Numbered from the stretch's first letter, positions 23,285 to 34,502 are shown. The stretch is DNA of 64,000 nt from Thysanoteuthis rhombus (GCA_963457665.1 OY735233.1:20164422-20228421); one strand, 5' to 3'. A program made the numbers and translations. The notes: a model not told the origin generated them from the letters alone.

Positions 23285-23490
23285 TAAGTTCCAGTAGTTC
23301 AGTGGTAAGAACGGTTGAGCATAAAGAGAGCCAACCTCCGGTATAGGTTGATGAGTCTGATTCCAACCTGGAAATTATTCTTTATCCTGATCTGCGCTAT
23401 TAATTTATTTACTCACTACTGAAGGGAAACCAGCCTGAGTTTAGTTGCAATAAAAAGCAACGACAATCAAGATGAAGATTAATAGTTGTA
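23285..23490 (+). mobile_element. tRNA-derived SINE, second type
   Basis: AGTAGTTCAGTGGTAAGAAC (A-box-like), GATGAGTCTGATTCCAACC (B-box-like) and a tail with GGGAAACCAGCCTGAGTTTA, GCAACGACAATCAAGATGA. The tail shares its architecture with 18760-18985. Confidence 0.7.
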
Positions 23491-23554
23491 AATACAAATC
23501 ATGATGATACATACCAAAACTTTCTTAGTTGCACAAAACTTTAACATTACTGTA

Positions 23555-23960
23555 AACAGCGGATCCATAATAAAACATAAAAGAGGAGAAAGAAATTTTA
23601 AACTAGTTTTTTTAGATAAATCCTTATGAGCTTGTTCCAATGGAGATTCATCAGAGGATGACTTATCAGGAAAATTTTTAGATGTACTATGGAGACAATT
23701 TGAATAAATTCAGAAAATGTAATTTAAAATGGTAAACTAACATAACAGGCTCAATGATTGAAATGATCAAAACTATAATCAAATTCTAAAAGTTTTAGTG
23801 CAAAAACAAATTCTTTTTGTTTGCACTGTACCAGATTTTAGTTTTGATGTAAGTCGACTCCAGTCAGTCAAAGTAAGTTTATAAGGATTTATCTTAAAAA
23901 ACAAGTATAAAACTTTTTTCTCCTCCTCTTTTATGGTTTATTATACATCCACTGATTACG
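23555..23960. mobile_element. Small hairpin-type TIR element
   Basis: The left arm (about 23558-23640: GCGGATCCATAATAAAACAT, AAAAGAGGAGAAAGAAA, GATAAATCCTTATGAGCTT) is the inverse of the right arm (about 23875-23955: GTTTATAAGGATTTATCTT, TCTCCTCCTCTTTTATGG). The arms are about 80 bp and the whole about 400 bp, non-coding. It abuts the outer left arm of the long inverted-repeat element next to it. Confidence 0.7.
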
Positions 23961-23989
23961 ACAACATATTAAAAGTCCCCAGGTTTTCT

Positions 23990-24645
23990 CCATGTGCTTT
24001 TTCAAATGCTCATTACTTGTTCATTATTTATCCTAGACAAGGTTTCTCAACGGTTTTTAATAGTATCAGGTGTCCTTGATAACATATCAAAGTTTACTAC
24101 AATCTGACTACAGGAAAGATATGATTTTCAAGATGGCATTCAACTAGCCGCCAGCCAAATCTGCAAAATTGCTCATTACTCATCCTAGATAAGATTTTTG
24201 AATATTTCTTGTAGTATCGAGTGTGCTCAATAATATGATAAAGGTCTATCACAGTCTTACCACTGGAAAGGTTTAATTTCCAAGATGGCGTCCAAAATGG
24301 TTGCCAGCCAAGTTCTTAAAATGCTCATTACTTGTTCAATTATTATTGTATAGAGTGTTTTTCAATGGTTTTCTATCGTATGAGGAGTGTTTGATGATGT
24401 ACTAAAAATCTATTGCTGTCTGACCACTGGAAACATTATTTTCAAGAAAGTATCTACGATGGCCGCCAAACAAATCCTTAAATGCCTATTATCTATTTAT
24501 TTTCCACCCTATTTAAGATCTTTCAATATTTTTTTTAGTATCAGGTATGCTTTATTACATATCATGAGTTTGTAATATGGCTACTGGAAAGGTACAAATT
24601 TCAAGATGGCTTCTAAAATGGCTACCAAATCCTTAAAATTACTAT
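23990..24645. repeat. Tandem units of about 155-160 bp, left arm
   Basis: Unit starts marked by CTCATTA or CTATTAT lie at about 24009, 24172, 24324, 24485 and 24642. Each ends with TTTC(A)AAGATGGC and CCAGCCAA(A/G)T-like sequence. The same units run inverted between 27770 and 28620. Confidence 0.8.
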
Positions 24646-25709
24646 TATTCATCCATCATTCTTCCTAAACAATAATTTTGGTACTTAACCCCATGTTTTG
24701 GTGATGTAGGAATCCAATTAGCATTTTTATATTATAGTAGTGTGTTCACAATGACAAAATGATCACAAATCAGATAATATATATTATTGACCATACATTT
24801 AATCGGCACCTGATTAAAAATATTATTGTCATGTTTTGCCTCCTCTAGTCCTGTACCTGGTTAGGGTCATATAGCAATGTGTGAGTATAGAGAACTTTTT
24901 TCAGAAAAGCTTAGTAAGTAATTTTAACTTGGGTGGACACGCACCAACTGGTAGATTCTACGGCTATGACATGATCAAAACTTGTGATATCTCTGTTAAT
25001 AATTGCCCGAGTTGATATTTAAGAGGTTATTAGAAGTGCTTTAATAACTGTTTTCTGCTTATGATTTTCATTGTTCTTTTATTGGGTTTTTTTAATACAA
25101 CAAAAAGACTTTTTGATATTTCATCATGAAAAAAAGTTACGTAATAAAAATGAGATTTTATCAGGAATGTTTTTTGCAAGTTTCATTCGGTTACTTTACA
25201 CTTATACGTTTGCAAAAGGAGCAATAAGCTACCTCATTTTCCCTACAAGTACATGATGATTTCATTGCATAGTCTTAAAAGAACTTCCAAAACTCATGAC
25301 TCTATTTTGTCAATCTCTTCATAGTAGGCAAATGTTTAGTGACCAGATCATAAATGTGATAAAAGTGAAATTAGGTCATAGTGGAATGCCTAAAATCTGA
25401 ATTGACTTCACCATCATCCAGAACTAGCAGCTTTCTGTCAGATCATTTAAATCTGGCAGTCACTTAACATCTAGAATTGCAGACACAGATTGCATTCGGA
25501 TATCTGCTTGGATCCTTCACCAACACGCAGGAAAAGCAAGGGAATTGAAGTAAATCGATTTTGAATTCATATCCCAATTTTTATCATGTGAGTAAGAGTG
25601 TTATGTGGTTACTTCAATGCCTACATGGAAATGAAGTGACATGTGTCGATATAGTCACCTGGAACTTGTAACATGATTGCTTTTTCATAATAATCTTTGT
25701 GTCATTAGA

Positions 25710-26825
25710 AAGGAGAAAAACTGTAAATTCTGATACAAAAATTATTTGTCTCAAAATGACATCCCGTCGTGTTATTTGCTATGAAGCACTTTTATCAACT
25801 GATGATTTGTCGGATATTTCAGTTCAAGGTTTCATTACACTCATTTCATCTAGCCTTGCATGCAATGACGAATCGGCAGAAGCTGAAGAACGTTGAAGTT
25901 CCACTGTTAACTGCATACTAGTTGTCACTGTGAAACAAGCAGAATCAGATACTAATATACTTATAGTTTTAACAATACTGGATATGGCCAAATATGGCAA
26001 TGATTAATCAGGGGTAGTTTTGGGGACAGATACTGGACATGAATTTGTTGGCCTCGTTGGTAGCAAGTGCATCATTATCAATGAATCTGTTTAGCTTTAC
26101 CACAGGAAACAAAGCACCTTCAGCAAACACGAGGTAATACGATGAGGCACATCTTGTTAGTACATGCAATAACTGGGTGCGGTATCATATCAGTCCTTTA
26201 TGGATAAAGGAAAGTGAAAGCATTAATACTAGATCAGTAAAAGGATGAAAATTTGTCTGTGGCCACTGCAAGGGACGCAGTTCTTGCTCAAACTGTACAA
26301 AGCCGAAAAAAGTTTGACATGGCATAAAACATGTGCAAGTCGTACCTTCACATAGGCTAGTCTTCCACCAACCACTGCAGAAGCTAGGTAGTGTATCTAA
26401 TGGTTCAGTAGTGTTTAGGTTGATACTTACCTCCCGTTGAGGGGGGGGGGTGGAAATCAGAAGAAAACACATTGATTGCAATTGCCACTGTCCAACAAGA
26501 TGCTCCTCAGACGCTTTTGAAGCTTGTCAGTTGAGGCTGTTAAACAGGATGTGGGAATACCTGTGGTTGCAGAAAAGCAGGGATGGTTTTCTCAGATATG
26601 TGCATCTATTCTAGGCGTGCAGTTCATAGTGGCACTTTAACGTTCTCCAGCTTTTCTGCCGATTTGTCATTGGCGAAGCGAGATAGGAAGAGTGCAATGA
26701 AACCTTTAGCCATAGTTTTTGACAAATTGTCAGTTGATGAAAGTTCTTCACCATATATTATACAATGGTATGTTGTTTTGAGACAAATAATTTTCTATCA
26801 GAATTTTATACAGTCATTCTCCTCA
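25710..26825 (+). pseudogene. Core of the inverted-repeat element; possible decayed coding region
   Basis: Short open frames on the plus strand at 25699-25896 and 26583-26849 and on the minus strand at 26185-26481 fall here. The one at 26583 reads GTLTFSSFSADLSLAKRDRK and PLAIVFDKLSVDESSSPYII, which looks protein-like. I do not recognise it with certainty. Whether it is the remnant of the element's own protein or captured sequence is open. No catalytic motif could be seen. Confidence 0.35.
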
Positions 26826-28779
26826 CTAATGGCACAAAGATTATTATGAAGGAATAATAATGTTACAAGTTCTAGGTGATTATATTGACACATGTCGTCA
26901 AAGTAACCACATTACAATAAGAATTGGGATATAAATTCAAAATCAACTCACTTCAATTTTCTTGCTTTTCCTGTGTTGGTGAAGAATTCAAGTTGATATT
27001 TAAATACCATCTGTTACTTTGTGATTCTGGATGGTAAGTGACTTTGAATCACCAAAAAAAGAGCTGCCAGCTCTGGGTGATGATGAGGTCAATTTAGATT
27101 TTGAGCTTTCCACTGTGAGTCAATTTTGCTTTTATCACATTTATGATCTGGTCATTAAACATATGCCTACAACAAAGAGATTGATAAAATGAAGTGATGA
27201 GTTTTGAAAGTTCTTTCAATGTTATGCAATAAAATCATCATGAACTTGTAGGAAAAACGTGGTAGCTTGTAGCTCTTTTCGCAAGTGTTCTATAGCTGAT
27301 GAGGAAAACTAGATTTGTGTTTGAATTCCCAAGATAAAACGTCATATTTGTAATATATCATATTTTGTTTGGTGTTTCATATTACATCCTACATATTTTG
27401 TTTTGCATTTTGTTAGGTAAATTTGCTGAATAGATAATGATTGGAGTGACATACACACCGTGTAGATTTTTTTTCTCATACTAAACAGGGGAAAAGGTTT
27501 TGACTGCTGTAGTACTACTGAGGTACATCCTTAGCAAAGATTTCCAGCCCGGATATAATTCAAATAATATGTGTTAATGAGGTGAAAAAAAAATTGTTTT
27601 TGCCAAAAAAAGTAGCTATTTTGAATTTTACTCATAAGAAAGGAAGCACAGAGAGTAAACCTGGGGACACTTAATATGTTATCCTTCACAATATCAGGGA
27701 ACTACTCCGAAAAAATCAGCTTACCTGGATTTTTCAAAGAACTAAAGCTAGCTCAGAAAAAAGGATGAGAATATATCTTGGATGCCATCTTGAAAATTAA
27801 ACCTTTCCAGTGGTCAGACGGTGGTATACTTTTACTATGTTATTAAGCACACTTGATACTTGATTAATTGGATCCCTACATCACCAGAATATTGGGTTAG
27901 GTACCAATTCTATTGTCAAATAAAAATGATGACTGAATAAGGGTTGTTTTGAGGATTTAGCAGCCATTTTAGATGCCATCTTGAAATTTATACCTTTCCA
28001 GTGGTGAAGCTGTGGTAAACTCTTGATATGTTATTAAGCACATAATACTATGAAAAATTATTGAAATACCTTATCTAGTATGAAAAATAAATGGGTAATG
28101 GACATTTTAAGGATTAGGCTGGTGGCCATCTCGGACGCCATCCTGAAAATAATATGTTTTTAAAGGTCAGGTTGCAGTAGTTTTTTAATGTATTATCAAA
28201 TAGACCTGATACTATAGAAATCCATTGAAAAACTTTTTCTTTGATGCATAGTAAATGAGTAATGAGCATTCTAAGGATTTGGCTGGCGACCATCTTGGAC
28301 ACCATCTTGCAAATATAACTTTTCCAGGGGACAAACTGCAGTAGACCTTCATTGTGTGACTGAACACACTATAAAATACCATTCAAAAACCTTATCTAGG
28401 ATGAATAATGAACAAGTAATGAGCATGTTTGTAGATTTGGCTGGCAGCTATGTTGGATACCATCTTCAAGATAATACCTTTCTAGTAGTAAACTCTTGAA
28501 ATGTTATCAAGTACACCTAATACAACTTGTCCTGGATAAATAATGAATGAGTAATGGATATTTTTAACGATTTGATGGCCATCTTGGATGCCATATTGAA
28601 AAAGCACAAGGAAGAAACCTAAGGACTTTTAATATGTTGTTTCTCACTATACAAGGGAACTATTCTGAAAAAATAAGCTGACCTGCATTTTTTTCCAGGT
28701 CAAATGCCAATGCTTTTGTACTAATAAGTACTGACAGATCACAGAGTGACTTTTAAAATAAGAACAAGATGGACAAGTT

Positions 28780-28870
28780 GCAGGATGTTGCCTTTGTGAT
28801 TCATAGATTCAGCAATTCGATCCCCATGAGCTCTACACTCGCTTTTAAAACTTTTTCCATTTAATGATCC
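28780..28870 (+). repeat. Possible tRNA-like SINE head
   Basis: GGACAAGTTGCAGGATGTTG followed 40 bp later by AGCAATTCGATCCCCATGAG, a fair B-box. No second copy was found, so the call is tentative. Confidence 0.35.
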
Positions 28871-28954
28871 ATTCAGAGTTGAGTAAGAATATCCGTACTT
28901 CGCATAAATGAATCACTGTAGCCCATGCATGTACCAGAACTATTTATCTAAGAT

Positions 28955-29182
28955 ATCATCTACAAAAACATAGATCTTTTATCTAAAATTATCTCAGAAA
29001 ATAGATATTTTATCTAAAATTATCTAAAAAAATACCAGCATAAGATGTGGGTATTGTTGGTCCAAAAATGACCATAGAGACCTCCAGAAGCACCTTTTGA
29101 ATTTTTTTTTTAGATGGTACCTAGTGGTATACTCATGCATATTTCCAAGGTTGTAGCCCCCAAAATGTGACCAGGAGCACCT

Positions 29183-29244
<62 letters not shown>

Positions 29245-29290
29245 ATAAATAGGCACGGACACAGACACTCAAAGTGAAAAGAATATATAG
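28955..29290 (+). mobile_element. Family B element, partial, carrying (AC)n
   Basis: AGATGGTACCTAGTGGTATAC, CATATTTCCAAGG and TGACCAGGAGCACCTGGACA match the family B 3' half. An AC microsatellite of about 60 bp (29184-29242) sits exactly where other copies have short ACACAC runs (44099-44112). The terminal TIR is not visible. Confidence 0.65.
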
Positions 29291-29337
29291 CCCAATTGGT
29301 TGGTTGGCCGGGCCATTTTTATGGCTATGGTATTTCA

Positions 29338-29757
29338 ACAGATCTGATTAGTGAACCCAACAGGAATTGTCACTTGACCAACATCTTTTGGCAGCATGCT
29401 GTGATGGGGTCAATCAATTAAAAAATTGTTAAAAAGGGTGATCAATGAATAAGTTACTTCTCACTTTTTGTTGGGTAGTGATCACTGAAAAAAGTCTGAA
29501 TTAAAAAAAAGTATGAACACTGCTGGACACTAAGGGATCAATTTAACATGAACTTATATTGCAATTTGACCCCCCTTTAAAAAATTTGGGAGGAATTTTC
29601 AAAAAACAAGAAAAAGGTTTTTTCTAGACGTAATGAATAAATGCTCAACTTTTCAGCCTTTTACCTCCGTTGGGTTGCCTGTAAGCACGATACATAAATA
29701 CATAGCTGGCCAGCCAGCAAGACTAACTTAAAAATCTGATGTCAGTTTCTAATATAT
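29338..29757 (+). mobile_element. Family A element, near full length
   Basis: AACAGATCTGATTAGTGAAC, GGAATTGTCACTTGACCAAC, GGGATCAATTTAACATGAAC, GGGTTGCCTGTAAGCACG, and GTCAGTTTCTAATA at the end. All internal blocks are in the standard order; 420 bp. Confidence 0.8.
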
Positions 29758-29984
29758 CAAGAGTTGAAAAAAAATTAATGGATGTATTTTTTTGCACACC
29801 AGATTGTATTCTTACAACAATTGTTTCCAGTTTGGAGAGTGCCCTCAGGACCTTTGGATCCTAGACAACTGCCTTGGTTTGCCTAACAGATGGGCTGGAC
29901 CTGTCCCTACCCCTAAACCTAACATAGTACAATGGGAATGTCAAAAATATATTGGTACACATTACTCAATAGTATGTTGCTCAT

Positions 29985-30420
29985 AGAACTGTTTCAAAAT
30001 TAATCAATAATTACTGCTTGTAATTTATTTTCATTGTAAAACCCTACACTGTTTGAAAATAAATTGATAATTATTGCTTGTAATTCATTTTCATTGTAAC
30101 ACCCTAAATTGTTTAAAGATAAATGGATAATTATTGCTTATGATTCATTTTCATTGTAACACTCTAAATCATTTTGAAATAAATAGATGATTACTGCTTG
30201 TAATCTATTTTCATTGTTATACCTTAAACTGTTTAAAAATAAATTGATAATTACTGCTGGTAATTTTTTTCATTGTAATACCCTAAATTGTTCCAAAATA
30301 AGTTGTTAATTTCTATTTATGATTCGTTTTCATCATTACACCTTGAATTGTTTCAAAATAAATCAATAATTACTGCTTGTAATTCATTTTCATTGAATGA
30401 ATTGAAAATTGCAATTATGA
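29985..30420. repeat. 60-bp tandem repeat, about 7 copies
   Basis: The motif ATAATTACTGCTTGTAATTC with TTTTCATTGTAACACC recurs near 30008, 30068, 30128, 30188, 30248, 30307 and 30367, a period of 59-60 bp. Each unit contains AAATAAAT-type spacers. Units 5 and 6 are the most diverged. Confidence 0.9.
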
Positions 30421-30479
30421 ATTTGGGACCGCGGTCATCAGAGTTTAGTATACAAAAATAAAGCAATACTACTTGTTCT

Positions 30480-30690
30480 ATAAGAGGGACTGAGCTAAGT
30501 GTGGCATATGGCCACAAGAATGAGGGCACTTACTGAGGTTCAAATCAAGTGGTTGTCTGTGGGACTTGCTTGTTAAATCATTGTTCCATGGTGAGATACC
30601 CATTGCCTGGTCGGTACTCTTGTAATAGTAGGGTCCAGGGCGTAATATGCATAAATGACTAAGAGTTATTCCCCTTGCATTATTGTATCA
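30480..30690 (+). repeat. Possible tRNA-derived SINE
   Basis: GTGTGGCATATGGCCACAAG, then TTACTGAGGTTCAAATCAAG (B-box-like), then CCATTGCCTGGTCGGTACTC. No second copy was seen; plausible but unproven. Confidence 0.35.
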
Positions 30691-31204
30691 AGATAAACTA
30701 TTGAAATAAATTATCAAAAATATCAAATAACTTTGTATAAGATTGTGTATCAAATTTTGTCATCAAATTGTTTAGTATAAGAAGAAAATATTGTTTTTTT
30801 TTGAGTTTCATAATAGAATTGTGTTTTTTGTAGTATGGTTGTGTGCTGCCACTTTTCCTGGGGGTGGTGTGCATATGGTTATATTCTTAGGGGGGGGGCG
30901 CAAAAGGATTTATTCAGAATATGTTACCAGTGAATAATAATACCGTCTTTTTATATGAGAACATCAAGTTGGGTTTCAATAAAACAATTGTAGTGCAACA
31001 CAACATTATCTTTTTTGGCAATAAGGGTCTGACTCTCAAACCCCAAGTCCTCGGTGAGAAGGCCAGATCCAAGCTGAAGCAAATGCCCTGTTTTTCCCCT
31101 CTAGTGGATACCTGCGTTCTTATTTGTGTATTTCTGGACTCACAAATTTAAAGAAAATCTTTCAAGGGGAATAACTCATGGTGTTTTATGCATATAATGC
31201 CATG

Positions 31205-31625
31205 GATCCCATTATTTAGTAGGCTTATAGGTCTATAGTTGTTGAAGTCTTTCGGGTTTCCTTTTCTATGTAAAAGCGTTATGATTGCCGTGTTCCAGTC
31301 TTTTGGGACTTCACTCTGTTTTAGACACAAATTGAATAGAATAGCTAATTTCTTATTGACAATCTTACCAGCTTTTTTGAATATATCGATGGTGATATTA
31401 TCTGGTCCAGGGGCTTTTCCCTTTTTTGTTTGTTTGATGGCTTGTTTTACCTCCCATGGTGTAATTTCTGGGAATTCCTCGAACTGATTGTCCGCATCTT
31501 GCATATCCTGTCCATTGTTTTGAAGAGTAGAATTCTTGGTAGAGCTCTAGGGCACGTTTGACAATCCTGTCTCTGTTTATTGTTATGTCTCCGTTTTCTT
31601 TGAGTTTGCTAGTTATTCATTTCTG
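31205..31625 (-). mobile_element. LINE reverse-transcriptase N-terminal part (inverted 5' segment)
   Basis: The minus strand encodes SKLKENGDITINRDRI, VKRALELYQEFYSS and, after a frame change, EITPWEVKQAIKQTKKGKAP, GPDNITIDIF, VPKDWNTAIITLLHRKGNPK and NNYRPISLLN. These are RT blocks 0 to 2a of an RTE-like LINE (APGPDxI and YRPISLL are diagnostic). It breaks off right after YRPISLLN at 31205. It adjoins, in opposite orientation, the 3' part of the same family at 31626. Confidence 0.85.
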
Positions 31626-32325
31626 TCCTATACTGTGAACTTCAGTATGAAGGTCATATGCAACAACCACGTCAACAATAAGAACATAACTGTCAAAATC
31701 GAAGATACAAAACTGGAGAAAGTAGACCACTACATCTACTTAGGACAACGAATCTCTATGAAACCCACAAAAGAAGGAGAAATCAAGCGAAGAATCACTC
31801 TAGGATGGAAAGTCTTCGGCAGAGCAAGCTCGGCCTTCAAAAACAAGAAGATCCCATTAATCCTAAAAAGAAGAATATACAACCAATGCATTCTCCCGAT
31901 AGTCACATGGAGCTTAAACATGGAACCTAACCAAGAGACAGACCTACAAACTGAGAAGCAAACGTGCACATGAGAGAATCATGCTCAACCTCACGTGGAG
32001 AGATCACAAGATAGCATAGTATATCAGGGAGAAAACAGGGGTCTGAGACATCATAGAATCTACTAGAAAACTCAAATGACAATGGGCTGGTCATGTTGCA
32101 AGAATGGCAGACAACCAATGGACATCATGACTCACAACATGGATCCCCAGAGATCACATGCAAAACCGAGGCTGGCAGAATACATGATGGAGAGACAAAC
32201 TAGACTAATTCAGAAAGTACTGGCTCCGTGACACTCACAATAGAGAGATGTGGCAAATCCTGGGTAAAGTTTATATCCAATGACAAAAGATAAAAGACCG
32301 AGGTTGATGATGATGATGAGGATCC
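31626..32325 (+). mobile_element. LINE 3' segment, C-terminal coding region and tail
   Basis: The plus strand encodes MKVICNNHVNNKNITVKIED, KLEKVDHYIYLGQRISMKP, EIKRRITLGWKVFGRASSAF and LKRRIYNQCILPIVTWSLNM. After a frame change comes RAHERIMLNLTWRDHK, then QWAGHVARMADNQW with stops. It ends in GTTGATGATGATGATGAG, the family tail. A non-functional copy, closely similar in its C-terminal part to 22395-22870. Confidence 0.85.
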
Positions 32326-32487
32326 CACTATTAGAAGTGTAACATGATGAAAAGGCTGTTAATAATAAAAATTAACTCTCAAATTCATGAAGGGAAATCT
32401 ATGAAGGGAAATAACTCCTGATTGAAATTATCCCTCCTTTGGTGATTTGGAGAATTTAAAAGAAATTACACAGAAGAGTTCCATTAT

Positions 32488-32927
32488 AAGAAACTGTTAA
32501 CCAAAAATGTCAGCATAGGTTTCTCCAGTTTTTTGACTGGTCCGACTGAATATGTCTGTATGTATCATCCATACCACTCTCATCAATAGAGCTAGAGAGC
32601 TGCAAATTTAGACATTCACTCCTTATTATGTCTAGAAGAAATTTTTTTTTTGTTTTTTAAAAATGCCCAACCCTATAATTAAGGTTTTTAATGGAGGGTT
32701 CAATTTGCAATGTAAGTTTATCCTAAATTGATTCTTCGGTTTGTGCCCAGCAGCATTCTCTCAGCATTCAGATTTTAGTGATCATTGCCCAACAAAATGC
32801 GAGAGACGTAACTTATCCGTTCATCACTTTTTCCAATGTTTTAATAGATCATTCCCAACATGTCATCCTGAAAAAGACGTTGCTCATGAAATAGTTTCTA
32901 TTGAGTGCTTAACCAGACCTACTTTTA
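32488..32927 (-). mobile_element. Family A element (minus), near full length
   Basis: AAGAAACTGTTAACC at the left end, then GGTTTCTCCAGTTTTTTGAC, GAGCTAGAGAGCTG, GGGTTCAATTTGCAATG, CAACAAAATGCGAGAGACG and, at the right, ATAGTTTCTATTGAGTGC. Both inverted termini are present. Confidence 0.8.
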
Positions 32928-33014
32928 ATTCTATTCATTGAAAATTTCCACTCTCAATATAAGCTGTCCATGAATTTAAGAGTTAAAACCACGTTATAAA
33001 ACCATCAATGCCTA

Positions 33015-33215
33015 CCATTGTACAATGGTTAGCAAAGTCATCTCGATGACCATTTTGTCATGGTAGTGAGTTTGATCCTTACTGAGAGGCAGCATTATTG
33101 CAGTCCTGTCTCTAATTAAGCTAAGCATAGGCTACTCCATAATTAGGATTTACCATTTATCTCCCTCCACAAGTAAGTCATTATAATATCGATGAGGATG
33201 AGTGTTAATACAGAT
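33015..33215 (+). mobile_element. tRNA-derived SINE
   Basis: GTACAATGGTTAGCAAAGTC (A-box-like) and GTGAGTTTGATCCTTACTG (B-box-like), then a body with CAGTCCTGTCTCTAATTAAG and a CATCTCCC-type 3' part. Its tail runs into the family D repeat at 33180. Confidence 0.6.
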
Positions 33216-33399
33216 CCTTAACTATTACGATCAAGTTGCAAATCAACCAGATTTTATTTTTTGCATTTTTTAAATGAGCACATTTTAGGGGTAACATAAT
33301 TCAATAACTCTGGCTACAATGCACTGTTTCGGCTACTCGGAGGTCACGAACAGATTAACAGAATCAAACTTTTAGTACTATATCTTTAGATATTATTCT

Positions 33400-33860
33400 G
33401 CTTGTAAGGAATCATCAACCAAAGCTATCAATATGGGTTTCTTCATTTATCAAGTTGGATTGGATGGCTGGCTATGTATATGTATACAGATCATTTGTAC
33501 AGGCCACACTAATGGAGCTAGAGGGCTGAAAATTCAAACATTTACTCTTTATTATGTCTAGAAAAAATAGATTTTTTGTTTTATAAAAATTCCCCTCATA
33601 AATAGTTTTTTGTGTGGGGGTTCAATTTGCAATGTTAGTTAATAATGAATTGATCTCTAGTTCATGTTCAGCAGCATTCACGCTTGTTTTTTTGAAATTC
33701 ATACTTTTTTTAATGGCCACTGCCCAACAAAAGGTGAGAGAAGTAACTTATTCATTGAGCACCCCTTCCTCCACATTTTTAATTGATCACCCCCTTCACG
33801 ACATTCTGCCAAAAGATGTTGGTTGCATGACGGTTCCTAATGTGACCATTCCAACCTGTG
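33400..33860 (-). mobile_element. Family A element (minus), near full length
   Basis: Plus-strand order: AATCATCAACCAAAGC, GGTTTCTTCATTTATC, AATGGAGCTAGAGGGCTG, GGGGGTTCAATTTGC, AGCAGCATTCACGCTTG, CCCAACAAAAGGTGAGAG, CACGACATTCTGCC and GCATGACGGTTCCTAATG. The frame at 33614-33883 is an accidental reading of this repeat. Confidence 0.8.
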
Positions 33861-33914
33861 TTCAAGGGTTACAATTTCAGTAATAACAAAAGAGAAAGAT
33901 TAGGTAGTTTATAA

Positions 33915-34020
33915 GTAGATAGAGAGAGAGAGAGAGAGACAGAGACAGAGAAGGAGTCAGAGACAGGGTGAGCAAGAGCTGAGCAGAAAGGTAATTTAGT
34001 GAGAGGATAGGAGGTGAGGG
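33915..34020. repeat. GA-rich tract
   Basis: AGATAGAGAGAGAGAGAGAG, then purine-rich sequence (GACAGAGACAGAGAAGG) to about 34020. Low complexity. Confidence 0.8.
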
Positions 34021-34090
34021 GGAAAAGAAAGCTAGGCAGTTTACTGACGGGGTAGAAAGATTTTTGCATATAAAACTAAACCAAGTTTTT

Positions 34091-34203
34091 ATACCAACTT
34101 TTGTTCGAACAATCTAATCTCTTTCTCCCATCTTTGATGTTGTCACATTTCAGTTGATTCATTCGGAGAAGAGATTAGATTGTCCAAACAAAAAGTTGGT
34201 ATG
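34091..34203. repeat. 113-bp hairpin, about 38-bp stem
   Basis: ATACCAACTTTTGTTCGAAC and AATCTAATCTCTT on the left mirror AAGAGATTAGATTGTCCAAAC and AAAAAGTTGGTAT on the right, with only a few mismatches and a 35-40-bp loop. No coding content. It may be a tiny TIR element or a structured transcript. Confidence 0.75.
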
Positions 34204-34502
34204 TTAATGACTCTTCTCAAAGTTATCAACAATAATTGATGTTTGTATAACATTTAGATAAAGAACATGGATGAGCGATGAAGACTGAGACGGATAAGGT
34301 AGAGACAGAGAAGATACAGGCAAAGTGACAGAAGAACTGAGGCATAAGATAATGGGTAATCTTAGTTGTCAACACCCGTGGAATTTCCATGGGCTCAGCG
34401 AGTATAGATGACTAATAGTAACAAAATAGGAAAATAGAATTTATTTTTTACCCACCTTGGTTATATCACCTAAAATCAGGGCTATAACAAGGAAAATAAA
34501 AA

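Larger units (their letters stand above)
23961..28640. mobile_element. Long-inverted-repeat element with tandem repeats in its arms (foldback-like)
   Basis: Outer arms 23961-24722 and 27866-28640 are inverted copies: TTGGTGATGTAGGAATCCAA against TTGGATCCCTACATCACCAG, and AACATATTAAAAGTCC against GGACTTTTAATATGTT. Each holds 4-5 units of about 152-163 bp with landmarks CTCATTACTTGTTCA, GACCACTGGAAA, TTCAAGATGGC and CCAGCCAAAT. Inner arms 25209-25709 and 26826-27285 are also inverted copies (TCACCAACACGCAGGAAAAG against CTTTTCCTGTGTTGGTGAAG). The core, 25710-26825, may once have been coding. DNA between outer and inner arms (24723-25208, 27286-27865) shows no visible match. Confidence 0.8.

Noticed and set aside
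29184-29242. (AC)n tract as a CRISPR-like or regulatory array
   Set aside because: A plain dinucleotide microsatellite inside a family B element.
31635-31973. Plus-strand 112-codon frame as an independent gene
   Set aside because: It is the C-terminal part of a LINE reverse transcriptase next to its inverted 5' part; not a host gene.
33614-33883. 89-codon frame with a hydrophobic segment
   Set aside because: It is family A sequence read in reverse; other copies do not preserve the frame.
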